This document shows, piece after piece, positions 48,942-57,265 of a stretch of 64,000 nucleotides of DNA. The translations under genes and the position numbers were made by a program. Below the pieces are notes generated by a model, which worked only from the letters and a program-made list of their open reading frames with translations, was not told the DNA's origin and made no database searches. Numbering within the stretch: the first letter of the stretch is position 1; every line of letters starts with the position of its first letter. Origin of the DNA: Bacteroidota bacterium (GTDB lineage Bacteria; Bacteroidota; Bacteroidia; B-17B0; Aurantibacillaceae); NCBI GenBank assembly GCA_016702705.1, contig JADJDM010000001.1, positions 1 to 64,000 on the forward strand. The letters are read 5' to 3'.

Positions 48942-49701
48942 AATCATAAAATTTATTGTTTTAGATATACTAAAAAATAAAATTGTTTTGGTATATACAT
49001 TAATATTATCCATTTTATCTTGGAGTGTTTTTAGTTTAGAAGACAATAGCACTAAAGGCTTATTAACACTGCTTAACGTTATACTTCTTACCGTTCCATT
49101 AGTTTCAGTAGTGTTTTCAACAATCTATATTTATAATAGCGCTGAATTCATTGAATTGTTACTAAGCCAGCCAGTAAAGCGTAGTAAAATTTGGTGGAGT
49201 TTATTTTTTGGATTAAACGCATCATTACTACTTTCATTTTTTATTGGAACAGGAATACCTATATTATTTTATGCACCAACAGATGTAGGAATAATGATGT
49301 TATTAGTTGGATTTTCTATTACTGCTGTATTTGTTGCACTTGCATTTTTAAGTTCCATTATTACAAGAGATAAAGCAAAAGGTATAGGCATTGCTATAAT
49401 GCTTTGGCTATTTTTCGCTTTACTTTTTGATGGACTAATTTTATTCCTTTTATTCCAATTTGCCGATTATCCAATCGAAAAAATGATGGTTGCTATCACC
49501 GCTTTTAACCCAATAGATTTAGCGAGAATTTTAATTTTATTGCACTTAGATGTTTCTGCAATGATGGGTTATACAGGTGCAATATTTAAAGAATTTTTTG
49601 GCACTTCTTTAGGTATAGTAATGGCGTTTTTTATTTTGTTTCTATGGATAATCATTCCATTTTGGATTTCTCTGTTAAAATTTAAAAGAAAGGATTTGTA
49701 A
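48934..49701 (+). CDS. nosY: NosY ABC transporter permease
   Basis: 255 residues with six helices. The segment FIELLLSQPVKRSKIWWSLFFGL is the NosY-like coupling region, and AFNPIDLARILILL is typical near the C-terminus. Partner of NosF and NosD. The globin gene begins one base after its stop. Confidence 0.92.
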   Translation: MNRIIKFIVLDILKNKIVLVYTLILSILSWSVFSLEDNSTKGLLTLLNVILLTVPLVSVVFSTIYIYNSAEFIELLLSQPVKRSKIWWSLFFGLNASLLLSFFIGTGIPILFYAPTDVGIMMLLVGFSITAVFVALAFLSSIITRDKAKGIGIAIMLWLFFALLFDGLILFLLFQFADYPIEKMMVAITAFNPIDLARILILLHLDVSAMMGYTGAIFKEFFGTSLGIVMAFFILFLWIIIPFWISLLKFKRKDL

Positions 49702-49702
49702 A

Positions 49703-50071
49703 ATGAAAAAAGACATTTTAAACAAAAAGGATATTGAAAAACTAGTTAATTTGTTTTACGATAAAGTAAAAAAGGACAATACAATTGGTCATTTTTTTAG
49801 TGGTAATTTCAACATGGAAAAACACCTAGAAATAATGTATAAATTTTGGGAGAATATCGTATTCTATACCGGAAGTTACAATGGAAATCCAATGGACAAA
49901 CATTTCGAGGTTCATGCAAAAACTCCTTTGTCTAAAAAAGATTTTCAGAAGTGGACGAAACTATTCAACGAATCTGTAGATGAATTATACATTGGTGAAA
50001 AAGCAGATTTAATAAAATTAAAAGCCTCGAATATTGCTGCAGTGATGCAAATGCAAATCCTTAAAGGATAG
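49703..50071 (+). CDS. group III truncated hemoglobin
   Basis: 122-residue heme protein. LVNLFYDKVKKDNTIGHFF carries the start of the helical core, MYKFWENIVFYTGSYNGNP and FEVHAKTPLSKKDFQKWTKLF hold the proximal His (in VHAKTPL) and group III features. Likely binds or detoxifies NO made by NirK; ends the nos transcription unit. Confidence 0.88.
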   Translation: MKKDILNKKDIEKLVNLFYDKVKKDNTIGHFFSGNFNMEKHLEIMYKFWENIVFYTGSYNGNPMDKHFEVHAKTPLSKKDFQKWTKLFNESVDELYIGEKADLIKLKASNIAAVMQMQILKG

Positions 50072-50100
50072 AATTCCCTTTTCTTTCTTACAATTCAAAA

Positions 50101-50112
50101 TGATTTATATCA
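50101..50112 (+). promoter_or_regulatory. Crp/Fnr-type box TGAT-TTAT-ATCA upstream of norC
   Basis: Palindromic half-sites TGAT/ATCA, extended ATGAT/ATCAT. Relative to the norC promoter at 50156-50186 the centre is near -83. Confidence 0.6.
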
Positions 50113-50142
50113 TAAGAAAACACACACTATTATACAAATTTT

Positions 50143-50166
50143 ATATCAGATAATATTGTCCGAGAT
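50143..50166 (+). promoter_or_regulatory. second dyad (ATATCAGA-N8-TCCGAGAT) at the norC promoter
   Basis: Right half TCCGAGAT and left half ATATCAGA pair at six of eight positions. The spacer ends in the -33 TTG. The same arrangement is at 57167-57190. Confidence 0.55.
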
Positions 50167-50186
50167 AAAATGTTTTCATACTTTTG
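50156..50186 (+). promoter_or_regulatory. norC promoter
   Basis: TTG at 50156-50158, 20 bases, TACTTTTG at 50179-50186. A start near 50190 leaves a leader of about 55 bases before norC. Confidence 0.7.
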
Positions 50187-50245
50187 TCCCGTAAATAAGT
50201 TAATACTTGATAGACCAAATTATTTATTCATAAAAAAAATCAACT

Positions 50246-50671
50246 ATGTTATCGAAATCGCAAGCACGGGCTTTTTTTCTAGGAGGAACAGTTGTTACTT
50301 TTGGAGTATTCCTAGCCCTCTCATGGAATTCATTAAGTAATGATGTTCCAAAAAAGACACATGAGGAAAATCTTACTCCTCAAGTAATTCATGGAAAACA
50401 AATTTGGGAAGCCAATAATTGCATGGGATGCCATACTATTATGGGAGAAGGTGCTTATTACGCACCTGAATTAACAAAGGTGTTTGAAAGAAGAGGTGAA
50501 GGTTATATTAAAGCAGCCTTAATGTCAAAAACACCATGGTCGCCTCGAGGGCGTAAGATGGTCGCTTATGCGCTTTCTGAAAAAGATGCCAACGATGTTG
50601 TTGCATTTTTAAAATGGATAGGAGAAGTTGATTTAAATGGCTTTCCAGCAAAACCAGACTTGAAAAAATAA
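50246..50671 (+). CDS. norC: nitric oxide reductase cytochrome c subunit
   Basis: 141 residues. One membrane anchor (AFFLGGTVVTFGVFLALSW) and a periplasmic cytochrome domain with CMGCH at residues 59-63, followed by IMGEGAYYAPELTKV, typical NorC. Passes electrons to NorB. A Met ligand is likely at GRKMVAYAL. norB follows after 22 bases. Confidence 0.95.
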   Translation: MLSKSQARAFFLGGTVVTFGVFLALSWNSLSNDVPKKTHEENLTPQVIHGKQIWEANNCMGCHTIMGEGAYYAPELTKVFERRGEGYIKAALMSKTPWSPRGRKMVAYALSEKDANDVVAFLKWIGEVDLNGFPAKPDLKK

Positions 50672-50693
50672 TTAACCAATAAAACATATAATT

Positions 50694-52034
50694 ATGAAAT
50701 ATAAATCACAAAAAGTAGCGTATTGGTTTTTTGCATTATCAATGTTACTATTATCGTTACAGTTAATCTACGGATTCATAATGGGTTTTGCTCACATGGG
50801 CTTCGATGGTTTGCACAATATAATTCCTTTTAATGCAGCTCGAGCGGTTCATACAAATCTACTAGTTGTATGGCTATTGTCTGGCTTCATGGGAGCAGCA
50901 TACTACATTATACCTGAAGAAGCAGAACATGAACTAGTAAGTGTTAAATTGGCCTATATTCAATTGATTTCATTAGCACTAGTAGGTGTTGTTGCAATTA
51001 TTGGGTTTCATTTTAATTACTGGGAGGGAAGAAAGTTTTTGGAAATTCCTCGACCATTAGATTTTTTGGTCGTTGCCAACGTTCTTACATTTCTTGGGAT
51101 TATTGTATTAACATTATATAAAGGTAAAAAACGAACTACTACATCATTAGTTTTAACTATGGGTTTAGTATTTGCAGCACTCTTGTATTTACCTGGAATG
51201 ATATGGTTTGATAATCAAACAATGGATTCTTTTTTTAGATGGTGGGTTGTTCATTTATGGGTAGAAGGAGTTTGGGAATTGATTATGGGTGGTATTTTAG
51301 CCTTCCTATTAATTAAAATTACAGGTGTAGATAGAGAAGTAATTGAGAAGTGGTTATATGTAATTGTTGGATTAACATTTATATCTGGATTATTAGGAAC
51401 AGGACATCACTATTATTACATAGGAGTTGGTAAGGTATGGCTAATTGTTGGGGGTATATTTTCAGCACTAGAGCCGTTAGCATTTTTAGCGATGGCACTT
51501 TTTGCCGTCTCAATGTACAGAAAAGGAGAGAAAAAACATCCAAACAAAATTGCTTTAAATTGGACTTTAGGAACAGCAATAGTTTCTTTTGTAGGGGCAG
51601 GTTTATTAGGATTAGCTCACACATTGCCAGGAGTAAACATGTATACACACGGAACCTTGGTTACAGCTATGCATGGGCATTTAGCCTTTTGGGGCGCTTA
51701 TGCAATGATTGTTTTGGCCATCATAAGTTACGCTTTACCAAATTTAACAGGTCGTAAATTATTTGACACAATGACTGGGCAACTAGCGTTTTGGTTATCA
51801 AATATAGGAATGATAGGAATGACTGCTGCTTTTGGTGTAGCAGGTGTAGCACAAGTTTATCTTGAAAGAAAGGTAGGTTTAGAGTTTGGAGATGTTCAAA
51901 CAGAAATTCAACCACACTTTTTTGTACTTGTAGCTTGCGCCACTCTATTCACATCTGGTATCATTTGTTATATCTATGAATTTATAAAATATGGTACGCC
52001 TAAAGATGAAGCATTAATTGATCAAACTAGCTAA
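50694..52034 (+). CDS. norB: nitric oxide reductase large subunit (cNorB)
   Basis: 446 residues, 12 helices, reduces NO to N2O in the inner membrane. Heme b ligands His53 (RAVHTNLLVVW) and His329, heme b3 ligand His327 (MHGHLAFWGAY), FeB ligands His187 (VHLWVEGVWE), His238 and His239 (GTGHHYYYIG), with Glu191 near the metal site. No N-terminal quinol-oxidising extension, so a cytochrome-fed cNor. Intact. Confidence 0.96.
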   Translation: MKYKSQKVAYWFFALSMLLLSLQLIYGFIMGFAHMGFDGLHNIIPFNAARAVHTNLLVVWLLSGFMGAAYYIIPEEAEHELVSVKLAYIQLISLALVGVVAIIGFHFNYWEGRKFLEIPRPLDFLVVANVLTFLGIIVLTLYKGKKRTTTSLVLTMGLVFAALLYLPGMIWFDNQTMDSFFRWWVVHLWVEGVWELIMGGILAFLLIKITGVDREVIEKWLYVIVGLTFISGLLGTGHHYYYIGVGKVWLIVGGIFSALEPLAFLAMALFAVSMYRKGEKKHPNKIALNWTLGTAIVSFVGAGLLGLAHTLPGVNMYTHGTLVTAMHGHLAFWGAYAMIVLAIISYALPNLTGRKLFDTMTGQLAFWLSNIGMIGMTAAFGVAGVAQVYLERKVGLEFGDVQTEIQPHFFVLVACATLFTSGIICYIYEFIKYGTPKDEALIDQTS

Positions 52035-52136
52035 AAAATAGAGCCTCATAATTCTATTCAGAATTATATAAATAAAAACACACACAGAGTTTGTTTAGAA
52101 AGTGGATTCTGTGTGCTGTTTTTTAAAATAAGTTTT

Positions 52137-52916
52137 ATGATAACAAAAGTTCCCTATTACCATTCGGTTGGTAAAGAAATAGAAGTATTTGAACAATCAT
52201 ACAAAAATAAGATTCCTTTACTGCTAAAAGGTCCCACTGGTACAGGTAAGTCAAGATTTGTAGAGTACATGGCTCACAAACTCAATAAAGAATTAATTAC
52301 TATTAGCTGTCATGAAGAAACATCTTCAACAGATTTAATAGGTAGATTTATTATCAAAGGAGCAGAAACAGTTTGGTTAGATGGACCTCTTATTAAAGCA
52401 ATTAAAGAAGGAGCAATTATTTATTTAGATGAGATTGCAGAGGCTAGACCGGATGTAGTAGTAGCTATTCACTCTCTAACAGATCATCGTAGAGAACTTT
52501 ACATTGATAAATTAGGAGAGACTATTAAAGCCCACGAAGATTTTATGTTGGTTGCGTCATTTAATCCTGGCTATCAAAAAGGATTTAAAGAATTAAAGCC
52601 ATCTACTCGTCAACGTTTTATTGGTCTTTCTTTTAATTATCCTGCGGCAAAAATAGAAACTGAAATTTTAGTTAAAGAAACTGAGATTGATGAAGCTGAC
52701 GCCAAGAAATTAGTTCAAATTGCTTCCAAAATTAGAAACCTAACAGAGTTAGGTCTTTCAGAAACTGTTTCAACACGTTTGCTAATTGATGCTGCAAAAT
52801 TAATACACAGCGGATTGCCTAAACGCTTATCAATTAAAGTTGCAATAATTGAGCCTTTAACGGATGATTTAGATGTTTCTGAAGCATTATCTGATTTGTG
52901 TAACCTCATGATGTAA
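52137..52916 (+). CDS. norQ: NorQ, MoxR-type AAA+ ATPase
   Basis: 259 residues from MITKVPYYH. Walker A GPTGTGKS at 32-39, SCHEETSSTDLIGRFI, Walker B IIYLDEIAEARPD, sensor ASFNPGYQKGFKELKPSTRQRF. Works with NorD to insert the non-heme iron of NorB. Its stop codon overlaps the norD start. Confidence 0.93.
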   Translation: MITKVPYYHSVGKEIEVFEQSYKNKIPLLLKGPTGTGKSRFVEYMAHKLNKELITISCHEETSSTDLIGRFIIKGAETVWLDGPLIKAIKEGAIIYLDEIAEARPDVVVAIHSLTDHRRELYIDKLGETIKAHEDFMLVASFNPGYQKGFKELKPSTRQRFIGLSFNYPAAKIETEILVKETEIDEADAKKLVQIASKIRNLTELGLSETVSTRLLIDAAKLIHSGLPKRLSIKVAIIEPLTDDLDVSEALSDLCNLMM

Positions 52917-54676
52917 TGCCATTAGACGAATACATATTCGGCAAATTTGCAAACTACTTTAAAACAAAAAAAAAGTACTCAGATGGTACGTTCGAGCGAG
53001 CTGTGTCGCTTATTGATATTAAATCAAAACTAACAATATTATCCAGAGCAACCACGGGCACTGCGATTCAAATATTTCCAGCCGAAAAGGAAGGTGGATA
53101 TAAAAACGACAGTTTCTTTTTACCTATTTCTTTTTCTGCATTCTCAAGCAAGCAATTAAATTTATCATACTATTTATATCGTATTTTATATTTATCAGTT
53201 CAAAAAAAATTAAACTTAAATTGGAATGCAATTGAAGAACAATCCGTAGAAATTTCACAACAAAAAGCGATAGAAACTTCACAACAAGTTTTAGATATTC
53301 TTTTTGATGAATATCCAGTAACAAAGGAGCTACATCAAGTATTTACTGAACAAATCATTAATAATTCCTCCGAAAAAAACGATCCAGATTTTACTTGGTT
53401 ATATGGTAAATGGATGAAAAATGAAATAGAAGAGAAGAAAGATAAAAAATTAAAAAACTTTTCAGATAACGTAAAAGTAGCTGTAGAAAAACAACCTACA
53501 ACTATTATTAAAGCTAAGCCTGTAGAAAGTATTGTTAGTATTGAAGTAGATAAAAAACAACAAGAAGATTATGTGATGACACATAACTTTGAAAAAGTAG
53601 AAACAGCAGATGAGTTTAATGGATCATGGAGAGATTTTGACGGGGAAGATGAGTTAGAAGATCATCAAGATGCAGTAGATGAATTAAACATGAAATTTAC
53701 TGTAAGAGTAGATGATGCAGCTCATTCAGTTTATCAAGCAGATTTTATTGAGAATACAACAATATCAGAAAGTGCAGAAATTGACGAAAAAGGATTTCAT
53801 ATAAAATATAACGAATGGGATTTTTCGAAAAGAATTTATAAGGAAAATTTTTGTAAAGTTTACCCACTTACACAACTAAAAACAGATCCTCAATATTATA
53901 AAAATACAATAGCTAAAAACACGACAACACTTAATGGATTACGTAAAATGTTGGCTAATATAAATAATAAACTACAACAGCTGCATCGTCAAACACAAGG
54001 GAATGAATTTGATATAGATGCAGTAACTGATTTACTTGTGGATATTCACTCAGAAAGAACGCCTTCTGAACGAATATACATATCCAATAGGAAAAAGGAA
54101 AAAGATATATCGATTTTACTTTTATTGGATATTAGTTTATCTAGTGATGGATACGCTGATGGGAGTAGAGTGATAGATGTTGAAAAAGAAGTGTCTATTT
54201 TATTTGGAGAAATATTGAATGAGTACAATATTGATTTTTCTATTAATTGTTTTTATTCTAAAACACGAAACTATTCATCCTATATGACATTGAAGGGATT
54301 TGATGAAGATTGGAATAGAGCCAAATATAAAATTGGAGCAATTGAACCACAGGGTTATACCCGGATAGGAGCTGCTCTGAGGCATTCGGGAGCTATGTTA
54401 GATAAACGAAATACAAAAAATAAGTGGGTTGTTTTAATTTCGGACGGTAAGCCTAATGATTTTGATAAATACGAGGGGAAATATGGCATTAATGATGTAA
54501 AACAAGCGTTGAGAGAATTAAATGAACGTCAAATTAATTCCTATGCTTTAGCTATCGAAAAAGAAGCGAAATATTATTTACCACAAATGTTCGGGCAAGG
54601 AAACCATCAAATACTTACTACACCAAAAGAGTTGTTGCAATCAATGATTAAATTGTATGAAAAGATAAAACATTAA
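52916..54676 (+). CDS. norD: NorD, von Willebrand factor A domain protein
   Basis: 586 residues. A divergent N-terminal half, a charged middle (DFDGEDELEDHQDAVDELN), and a C-terminal vWA domain from about 395 with MIDAS motif LLDISLSSDG, YTRIGAALRHSG and VVLISDGKPNDFD. Partner of NorQ in NorCB maturation. Intact. Confidence 0.92.
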   Translation: MPLDEYIFGKFANYFKTKKKYSDGTFERAVSLIDIKSKLTILSRATTGTAIQIFPAEKEGGYKNDSFFLPISFSAFSSKQLNLSYYLYRILYLSVQKKLNLNWNAIEEQSVEISQQKAIETSQQVLDILFDEYPVTKELHQVFTEQIINNSSEKNDPDFTWLYGKWMKNEIEEKKDKKLKNFSDNVKVAVEKQPTTIIKAKPVESIVSIEVDKKQQEDYVMTHNFEKVETADEFNGSWRDFDGEDELEDHQDAVDELNMKFTVRVDDAAHSVYQADFIENTTISESAEIDEKGFHIKYNEWDFSKRIYKENFCKVYPLTQLKTDPQYYKNTIAKNTTTLNGLRKMLANINNKLQQLHRQTQGNEFDIDAVTDLLVDIHSERTPSERIYISNRKKEKDISILLLLDISLSSDGYADGSRVIDVEKEVSILFGEILNEYNIDFSINCFYSKTRNYSSYMTLKGFDEDWNRAKYKIGAIEPQGYTRIGAALRHSGAMLDKRNTKNKWVVLISDGKPNDFDKYEGKYGINDVKQALRELNERQINSYALAIEKEAKYYLPQMFGQGNHQILTTPKELLQSMIKLYEKIKH

Positions 54677-54763
54677 ACCTATTTAATTCAGTCAAAATTA
54701 ATGGCATAGCGTTTCTAAGATTCAGAAATTTGTATTAAGAATTTAGAGAAAAATAAATTTATA

Positions 54764-55339
54764 ATGAGCGAAGATCAAAATAATAAAAGCCTTTACTATC
54801 CGCCTGGAGGAATATTACTTTGGATAATTATTACTTTGGAATTATTAACTTTCGGTATGGCATTAGTTGCCTTCATTTATTTTAGCAAAGATGAGCCGCA
54901 ATTATTTCATTCGTCGCGATTACTTTTAAACACAAACCTCGGAATTACTAATACTATTGTTTTATTAACGAGTGGTTTTTTTATGGCTATTGCTGCAAAT
55001 CACTTCAAAACGAAGGACTATACTAAAGTTAAACTGTACTTAAATTTAGTTTTGTTAAGCGGTTTATTATTTTGCGGAATAAAAGGTTTCGAATTTTATC
55101 ATAAATTTTCAGCTGGATTAACTTTAGATTCAAATGTGTTTTTTACTTTTTATTGGCTACTAACAGGGTTTCATTACATTCATGTTCTTGTTGGTTTAGT
55201 TATCATCGGCTTTCTTCTAAGAGGAATTAATAAAAACGCCACTTTATCACACGAAGATTTTGAAGGTGGCGCTGCATTTTGGCACATGTGCGATTTAATT
55301 TGGTTGATTGTGTTCCCTGTAATTTATTTATTAGCTTAA
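54764..55339 (+). CDS. norE: NorE-like cytochrome c oxidase subunit III family protein
   Basis: 191 residues with five helices, homologous to subunit III of heme-copper oxidases (FYWLLTGFHYIHVLVGLVII and GGAAFWHMCDLIWLIVFPVIYLL). In nor clusters such a protein supports NorCB activity but is not essential. Starts 87 bases after norD. Confidence 0.85.
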   Translation: MSEDQNNKSLYYPPGGILLWIIITLELLTFGMALVAFIYFSKDEPQLFHSSRLLLNTNLGITNTIVLLTSGFFMAIAANHFKTKDYTKVKLYLNLVLLSGLLFCGIKGFEFYHKFSAGLTLDSNVFFTFYWLLTGFHYIHVLVGLVIIGFLLRGINKNATLSHEDFEGGAAFWHMCDLIWLIVFPVIYLLA

Positions 55340-55340
55340 T

Positions 55341-55562
55341 ATGAAAACAACAGTTATATGGCTTATACTAATAAGTTTAACATTGACTTCATTACTCTTT
55401 AATGGTATCAACCCTGCACGACTTGCTATTATGGGGTTATTTACTGTAAAGTTTATATTAGTAGCATTTTATTTTATGGGAATTAGAGAGGCGCATACTT
55501 TTTGGAAAGTATTCAGTGTATTTTTAATACTACTAATTAGTGGTATTATTATTTTTATTTAA
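55341..55562 (+). CDS. norF: NorF-like small membrane protein
   Basis: 73 residues, three helices; MGLFTVKFILVAFYFMGIREAHTFWKVF is the subunit IV/NorF-like signature. One base after norE, so coupled. A terminator follows. Confidence 0.75.
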   Translation: MKTTVIWLILISLTLTSLLFNGINPARLAIMGLFTVKFILVAFYFMGIREAHTFWKVFSVFLILLISGIIIFI

Positions 55563-55583
55563 AACACATACTGCTATTACAAC

Positions 55584-55619
55584 ATAAAAAAGGATATTAA
55601 AATTTTTAATATCCTTTTT
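55584..55619. terminator. bidirectional terminator between norF and tryptophanase
   Basis: Stem AAAAAGGATATTAAAA/TTTTAATATCCTTTTT, almost no loop, followed by T or A runs on both sides. The two genes converge here. Confidence 0.85.
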
Positions 55620-55639
55620 CAATTAAATCAATTTATCAT

Positions 55640-57025
55640 TTATGCTTTATAAATTGGTTCAAATTTTGAAGTAAAGTGTCTTAAAAACTTTGGTTCTTCT
55701 GTTATTTTCATTCCGAATGCTTTTTCCTTTTCTAACAAAATTCTTTCAAAAACTTCTATAACATACTCTATATGACTTTGTGTGTATACTCTTCTTGGAA
55801 TCGCTAATCTCACTAGCTCCATAGAAGCAGGAATTAACTCGTGATTATCATCATATTTTCCAAACATAACAGAACCAATTTCACAAGAACGAATACCACC
55901 CAACAAATACAACTGACAAACTAAGGATTGACCAGGATATTGATTGACTGGGATATTTGGGTATAATGCTTTTGCATCAATATAAACAGCATGCCCACCA
56001 ATTGGCCAAATTAATGGAATCCCCATGGCATGTAATCGGTCACCTAAATAGCTAGTGCTTTTTATTCTATATTTTAAATAGCCTTCATCAAAAACCTCTT
56101 CTAATCCAATTGCTAAAGCTTCCATGTCTCTTCCAGATAAACCTCCATAAGTAGTAAAGCCTTCAGTAATGATTAATAGATTTTTGCATGATTCCGACAA
56201 CTCTTTATTTTTTACAGCTAAGAATCCACCCATATTTACTAAGGCATCTTTCTTAGCACTCATAACCGCTCCATCACATAATGAAAACATTTCTACGGCA
56301 ATTTGCTTGCTTGAAACATTTTTATATTCTTCTTCTCTTTCTTTTATGAAATAAGAATTTTCGGCAATTCTACAACAATCTAAAAATAAATTTACACCAT
56401 GTTTTTTACAAATAGCTGATACCTCTTTTGCATTTTTCATACTAACAGGTTGGCCACCTCCGCTATTATTAGTAACAGTTAAAATAACTGCTCCAATATT
56501 GTCGGCACCTTTTTCTAAAATTAATTTTTCTAATTTTTCAGTATCCATGTTACCCTTAAATGGATGATATTGCATTGGATTTAGACCTTCTGGAATTACA
56601 ATATCAATAGCTTCCGCACCAGAAAATTCGATATTAGCTCTAGTTGTATCAAAATGAGTATTACTAATAAATGTTTTTCCTTTTCCTCCTAGCAACGAAT
56701 ACAATATTCGCTCCCCCGCTCTTCCTTGATGAACAGGATATATATATTCCATCCCAGTTAAATTAAAAATTGTTTTATGCATTTTATGATAACTTGATGA
56801 TCCAGCATACGATTCATCTCCTTGCATGATACCCGCCCACTGATCTGCGCTCATCGCCGATGTTCCACTATCGGTTAAAAAATCTATCAATACTTCTTCT
56901 GAGTTTAATAAAAAGGTATTGTAGTTGGCTTTTTTTAAGAATGCTTTTCTTTCTTCAACTGTTGTAATCTTAATAGGCTCTACCACTTTTATTTTAAAGG
57001 GTTCAATGATTGTTTTATAGTTCAT
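55640..57025 (-). CDS. tnaA: tryptophanase (beta-eliminating lyase family)
   Basis: 461-residue PLP enzyme. TPL and tryptophanase are close relatives; here the discriminating positions look like tryptophanase: FDTT at 125-128 (TPL has Thr for the Asp) and GIRSCEIGSV (TPL has an Arg where Ile stands). Other shared motifs: LLTDSGTSAMS, GDESYAGSSSY, the PLP Lys in MSAKKDALVNMGG near 259, GGLSGRDMEALAIGL and PRRVYTQSH. Product would be indole, pyruvate and ammonia. It sits alone between nor and nir genes, divergent from the porin-nirK unit. Confidence 0.82.
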   Translation of the reverse strand: MNYKTIIEPFKIKVVEPIKITTVEERKAFLKKANYNTFLLNSEEVLIDFLTDSGTSAMSADQWAGIMQGDESYAGSSSYHKMHKTIFNLTGMEYIYPVHQGRAGERILYSLLGGKGKTFISNTHFDTTRANIEFSGAEAIDIVIPEGLNPMQYHPFKGNMDTEKLEKLILEKGADNIGAVILTVTNNSGGGQPVSMKNAKEVSAICKKHGVNLFLDCCRIAENSYFIKEREEEYKNVSSKQIAVEMFSLCDGAVMSAKKDALVNMGGFLAVKNKELSESCKNLLIITEGFTTYGGLSGRDMEALAIGLEEVFDEGYLKYRIKSTSYLGDRLHAMGIPLIWPIGGHAVYIDAKALYPNIPVNQYPGQSLVCQLYLLGGIRSCEIGSVMFGKYDDNHELIPASMELVRLAIPRRVYTQSHIEYVIEVFERILLEKEKAFGMKITEEPKFLRHFTSKFEPIYKA

Positions 57026-57145
57026 AGTAATTGTTTTAATTGATAATTTTTTTGCATTTACTTATATACTTATAATGTAATTGTAAGCGTGTAATTTTAT
57101 ATAATCTTCTCTATAATATTGTTGATTAATGTCACTTTTACTAGT

Positions 57146-57157
57146 TGATTATAATCA
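57146..57157. promoter_or_regulatory. Crp/Fnr-type box TGAT-TATA-ATCA between tnaA and porin-nirK
   Basis: With the preceding T the site reads TTGAT-N4-ATCAT, nine of ten bases of the FNR consensus. Centred near -62 from the porin promoter; it could also act on tnaA. Confidence 0.7.
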
Positions 57158-57166
57158 TAATAATTT

Positions 57167-57190
57167 ATCTCGGATATAATTGTCCAAGAT
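57167..57190 (+). promoter_or_regulatory. second dyad (ATCTCGGA-N8-TCCAAGAT) at the porin-nirK promoter
   Basis: Arms pair at seven of eight positions. The spacer TATAATTG ends in the -33 TTG. Matches the norC site at 50143-50166 in sequence, spacing and position. Confidence 0.6.
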
Positions 57191-57210
57191 TAGAATAAAT
57201 GTTAATTTTG
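57180..57210 (+). promoter_or_regulatory. promoter of porin-nirK-nirV-sco
   Basis: TTG at 57180-57182, 20 bases, TAATTTTG at 57203-57210; identical geometry to the norC promoter. Confidence 0.7.
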
Positions 57211-57265
57211 TGCCATCAAACCACAACAAATGTTAATCAACATTTAACCCATAAATTTTAATCTT

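Noticed and set aside
55640..57025. Tyrosine phenol-lyase
   Set aside because: The Asp in FDTT and the Ile in GIRSCEIG match tryptophanase; TPL has Thr and Arg at these places.
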